64,000 nucleotides of DNA from Hypericum androsaemum. Lineage: Eukaryota > Streptophyta > Magnoliopsida > Malpighiales > Hypericaceae. Below the pieces are notes generated by a model. The model was not told the origin of the DNA, ran no database searches, and worked only from the letters and a program-made list of their open reading frames with translations. The position numbers and the translations under genes are program-made. This document shows positions 59,909-64,000 of this stretch, piece after piece. Each line of letters opens with the position of its first letter. The stretch's first letter is position 1. The stretch covers positions 417,001-481,000 of the forward strand of contig OZ023197.1 of NCBI GenBank assembly GCA_963995505.1. Reading direction: 5' to 3'.

Positions 59909-60989
59909 TGGTTTTTTCTGAAATGGGTAAAAAAGATACATATTTTTTCTAAATAGGTAAAAAGTTATGCATATTCCTAAAATAGGTTGAAAGATTATTT
60001 AATACAAATTGGCGCCTCTAGTGGGAACGCCTCTGCCAAACCTGTACATCTCGGAAGATTTGGAAAAAATTACATATAAAGGAGGCACCCCACAAGTTGG
60101 CACCTCCAAATAAAATTTTTTTTGTCCTCTAAAAAAAATTGATCGTAGAATAAATAAGGAGACATCTCAGTAATTAATAGTTGTCGAATTTATCAAAATT
60201 AGTTTTGTTGCAAATTATGGGTAAACTTGATTCAATTCGTAAATTTATCCCAATACTTTGATCTAAATTTATCAAAATATACTTACATTTTTACTTGTAA
60301 TAGTATAAAATAATACAAATAAGCTAAGTGGATAATTATTTAAAAAATCAAGTGGAGGCGCCAAACAACCAGGGCGCCTTCTTTAATATATTTTTTTGAG
60401 TTTTCTAATGACTTTCTCTAATAGAGTTCCCCTTTTTTGTAACTCTTTCCCCCTTTTTATAAGAGTTATCTTAAAAATTAAATTTCAAGATAGTAATCTA
60501 TGTTCGGTTTAACAAAATTCTTTGTTTATTTGAATAATAATCTAATCAGATATTGATGGATTGCATTTAATTTTTTATTTATTGCAACTTGATTTTTTTA
60601 ATAGTAAATTTGATTATGTACCAACGAACCAGGCATACATTATTATACAAAAGTCCAAAATTTTGTTGAAGCATAAAGTTGTGTACTCAGTCAAGTAGTC
60701 GAAGTTATTATTTTTTGAATTCATTTTACTTTTTCAAATTTTTCTAGTTGATTAATCTAAAGTTAAATTGTGTACTTGCTGAAATTTATTAATAGGAACT
60801 CTTCCTATTTCAAGAATACAAATGCACAACTATTAAAAAAATTGTTCAAAAAATTATTATTTAATTGGAGGCGCCTTCTTCATTTTTTAAATATTAAATA
60901 ATCTTTCAACCTATTTTAGAAATATGTATAACTTTTTTGCCTATTTAAGAAAAATATGTATATTTTTTGCCTATTTGGAAAAAAATCCC
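59909..60989. mobile_element. Mutator-like element with ~110-bp inverted repeats and GGCGCC motifs
   Basis: A perfect 9-bp duplication CATGATATG (59900-59908 and 60990-60998) encloses inverted arms; both carry ATAGGTTGAAAGATTATTTAAT and AAATAGG(T/C)AAAAA. Inside, AGGCGCC/GGCGCCT or near versions recur about six times (for example near 60013, 60357, 60376, 60868). No coding capacity. Confidence 0.92.
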
Positions 60990-60999
60990 CATGATATGT

Positions 61000-63400
61000 A
61001 TCTAGTTACACCATTAATTATTGGATCTGCTATCATATCTCTCGTAGATATGTATTTTTACGCTCGTTTCCTTACACAACCATATCGTAAAAACTCTGCT
61101 CATTGATAGTTAGGGATAAGTAGTTTAAGTCTCTCTTTAACCATATTACTTCTTGCACAGTAACTACAAAAACTACATACTCAACCTCTAAAGCTGACAA
61201 GGAGACAGACGCAAGTCTATTTCTTGTTACTCCACGAAATAGCATCTCGTCCTAGCAAGAAAAATATATCCCAATATAAATTTTCACTCGTCCATATCGC
61301 ATACCCAATCATTATGAGCATAACTCCTCAATATTAGGGCCTGACCTTGATAAATCAATGAGTATTTTGCATACGTGTTCAAGTAATTCATAATTTTCTT
61401 GACCTTTGCCAATGTCCTATGCTTGGATTGAGACAATCCATAGCATTTGTTTAAAGGACATTCATTATATCCTTTATCTGATGTGGTACTTTTATTGAGA
61501 AAATGACCTTTTGACTACTTGGGCATACTTGAGATTAATGTCATCACATTTAAATCATTTAACTTGAACGGTTTCTCAAAATCTTAATTCCGAGAATACA
61601 ATCGGCCTCTCTCATATCTTTCATTTCAAAGTTAGACGTGAGCATCTCATCCACATACAATATATAATGACAAATTTTTTCTTGAGCATTTAAAATAAAC
61701 GTTATGGTCCTCGTCAATTATTTTGAAATTATACGACATGATCTCATTTTGAAAGAGCGAATATACCATTGTCTGGAAGACTATTTAAGGTCATAAATCA
61801 AACTCAACAATTTTTGCAAACTCGATGTTCGCAGCATATTTGTATGTAATTCTCTGGTTAAACCATATAAATTTCTTCATCCAATTCTCCATTGAGAAAC
61901 ATAGTCTTTACATCCGTTTGATGTTAGCTCTAGGTCCAAAGTACTTATGATAGCCAGAATAATAATAATGGACATGGATCTCACAACAGGTGAAAATGAC
62001 TCTTCATAGTCAATTTTTTCAAGTTGCGTGAATCCTTTGACAACGAAGTGAACTTATGCTTAATTTTCAGAAATTATTTATTCTCAATTGTCTTACGCCC
62101 CTTAGATAGGTCAACTTTTTCTTCATGGAAGCTCTCTCTTCCTTCATTGCTTTAGTCCATTCAGAATTCTCGGTAGTTAATAGAGCATCATTTTTTTTAG
62201 TCTCATCTTGCGGATAACTAAAAGAATCTCATTTGTACCATTAGCACATAATGTTGTCAAAAGACTGTTTCCTACACATTCGACCTCAAATCGTCAGCGT
62301 AGAAAAATTTGTCCTTTTAGCTCCACATAGATCTCGGTTTAGATGATCATCTCTCATATATTCATCATAACCTGAAAGTGTATTGCTGCTAAAGTTATAT
62401 TCCATACTCCCACTAAAGTTTAGAATTCTACTCCCAGTGAGATCATTTGGATCATGAAATTCTGGATCAATTGGAGGTGGTAGACCATCTTCTTCTTCCT
62501 CCACAATTCTCCCCCTCGGATGGAGTAAGCCAGATGATTTTAGCTCATCAATTCACACAAGGCAAGATCGTATCTCACCTCTCCCAATTTTGGAAAAAAA
62601 TATTTTCCAATAAAAAGGCATCTCGTGATACAATTATGCCACTTGTATATTATCTTGTTCATCCATGAACATGTATGTCTTTGATATTTCAGAGCTTCTT
62701 ATAAAGACAATTTTAGTAAGATACAATCTCAGATGGACGTAAGAAAATACACCCCTACGATCTTAAGTAGTTTAGATCAGACTTTCGATCTGATCAAAGT
62801 TCGTGAGGGATAGAAGTGATAGATTTAGAGGGCACATGGTCTAAAATATATGTATCCACGTCTAGAAGAGTTTAATTCCTTCTTTCCACTACCTCATTCT
62901 TTTAAGGTATACAAAGAATAGACAACCGATGTTCAATTCTTTTCATCATATGAAACTTTAATTTGGAAAGATACTCGCAATTATAATCAATTCGCAAGGC
63001 CTTGATCTTTCAATATATTTGATTCTCTTCATAATTTATGAATGTCTTGAAGCAACCCAAAACTTTAGACGTTCGAGAAATCAAATAGACTTGACCATAT
63101 CAAATATAGCCATCCTTAAAGTTAATGAAATAACAGGCCACATGCATTGGCCTCACACTCATTTGACCACATACTTCTAAATGGAATAATTGCAATGAAT
63201 ATTCATATATAGTTATCTACATAAATAACTAGAACTAATAAAGAATTGTCTCAAAATTAAATAAGTCGAGTTATACTCAAACATCCAACGAAAAATCACG
63301 TGTCATCAAAACTGAAATAGACATTGGAATTTAACAAATTTGATGATCAATAATACGTCACGTAGAAGTAGGGTTCGTATTTTACGGAGGCTTAATCTGC
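61000..63400 (-). pseudogene. Copia pol fragments (RNase H, reverse transcriptase, integrase side)
   Basis: On the minus strand the order from right to left is integrase C-terminal region (~62700-63100), linker (GSRILNFSGSMEYNFSSN, ~62420), reverse transcriptase (DVKTMFLNGELDEEIYM, ~61890; ILYVDEMLTSNFEMKDM near 61650, a changed YVDD box), then RNase H (WSNKKQTCVSLSALEVEYV, ~61220) and a DMIADPI motif near 61030. Many stops and frame changes make it non-functional. Confidence 0.75.
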
Positions 63401-64000
63401 ATGTGTCAATCCTTTGGACTTCTACTTATACATTATTTCCAACAAAAATGGATTATGTTCCATTGGCAACTCGTTGGAATTCGACGAATAATTCATAACC
63501 ATACGTCTCATGGTCTGTCATTACTGAATTCATCATCACAATGAATCATATTCAGCTAGAAAGTATAATTGAACATATTTAATTCACTCGTGCATGAGTT
63601 AAATGGTCATCACATTTTATTGGCAGTGCAATCTTTTTGTAAAAATGCACCTTCTTTAGATAGTTAAAATATTTCATCTTAGAAATGTTAAATATTTTAT
63701 TTCCTCTCTTTGAGTCTGTTAAGTTATTCTCTTTCATTTTCCACGTATTCCTTTTTACCTTTAACTCCAGTGGAGCTTGATCTAGTCACACACACATGGT
63801 GATGGACTTAGATTGCTAAGAGTCAGTTCTCTTTAAGGTTAAGGTGACGGTCCACATTCATCAAATGTCACAACATTATCAGTATGTGTTAGGATCATTA
63901 CATATGATCTCAACTAGCAAGCATGGAACAGTTTGAATATATTGAGCACGTGACCAACCATAGCTAGTTTATTTTTTATGAGTACAGTCTCATACTAGAC

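Larger units (their letters stand above)
57797..63999 (-). mobile_element. Decayed Copia element running off the window
   Basis: A candidate 3' LTR at 57797-58850 (TGTTGTAG...ACTAACA, interrupted by a MITE) is followed by a purine tract on the minus strand (CTGAGTGGAAGA, 58851-58862). RNase H, reverse transcriptase and integrase-side fragments are readable on the minus strand from ~61000 to ~63400, heavily broken. The other LTR and Gag must lie beyond 64000. A Mutator-like element is inserted at 59909. The ~1 kb between LTR and RNase H is unassigned. Confidence 0.6.

Overview
The window is 64 kb of nuclear DNA from a flowering plant, most likely a eudicot. It is AT-rich, its genes have GT-AG introns, and the recognisable proteins belong to plant-only clades (PUB10/11-type U-box ligase, FAB1C-type lipid kinase, PADRE/DUF4228 protein, IDA-like peptide). 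The species cannot be named from the sequence.

Only four cellular genes can be supported. (1) 1837-4519 (+) is a four-exon plant U-box/ARM-repeat E3 ubiquitin ligase of 643 residues. (2) 12243-14223 (+) is a two-exon PADRE (DUF4228) protein of 225 residues whose last exon of 66 bases lies 1.3 kb downstream. (3) 15411-21861 (-) is an eleven-exon phosphatidylinositol-3-phosphate 5-kinase of 1728 residues, FAB1C type, convergent with gene 2. (4) 44216-44464 (+) is a single-exon secreted IDA-like peptide precursor of 82 residues with a Cys where IDA has a basic residue. These genes do not form one pathway.

Most of the rest is mobile DNA, often nested. A Copia element (6267-10491) with LTRs that read as identical, and a perfect 5-bp target duplication, sits inside a LINE remnant; it has no Gag capsid region and a frame change in pol. 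A young LTR element (50755-53978) carries a Gag-like open frame and a long unrecognised C-terminal extension but no Pol, and also sits in a LINE remnant. A second, decayed Copia (38595-41123, minus) has two solo LTRs of its family nearby (32162-32452 and 41161-41519). A third decayed Copia runs off the right edge (about 57797-63999, minus) and contains a hAT-type MITE and a Mutator-like foldback element. At least five Mutator-like elements and five hAT-type MITEs can be delimited by terminal inverted repeats and, mostly, by 9-bp or 8-bp target duplications. Two further elements (29273-29678 and 35656-37126) share similar ends and related ~23-bp internal minisatellite units.

The leading candidates for something undescribed are the Gag-only LTR element with its unknown C-terminal region, the minisatellite-bearing transposon pair, and the Cys-variant IDA-like peptide. 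All exon boundaries and element limits were read by eye from splice sites, homology and repeats; no alignment or expression data were available.
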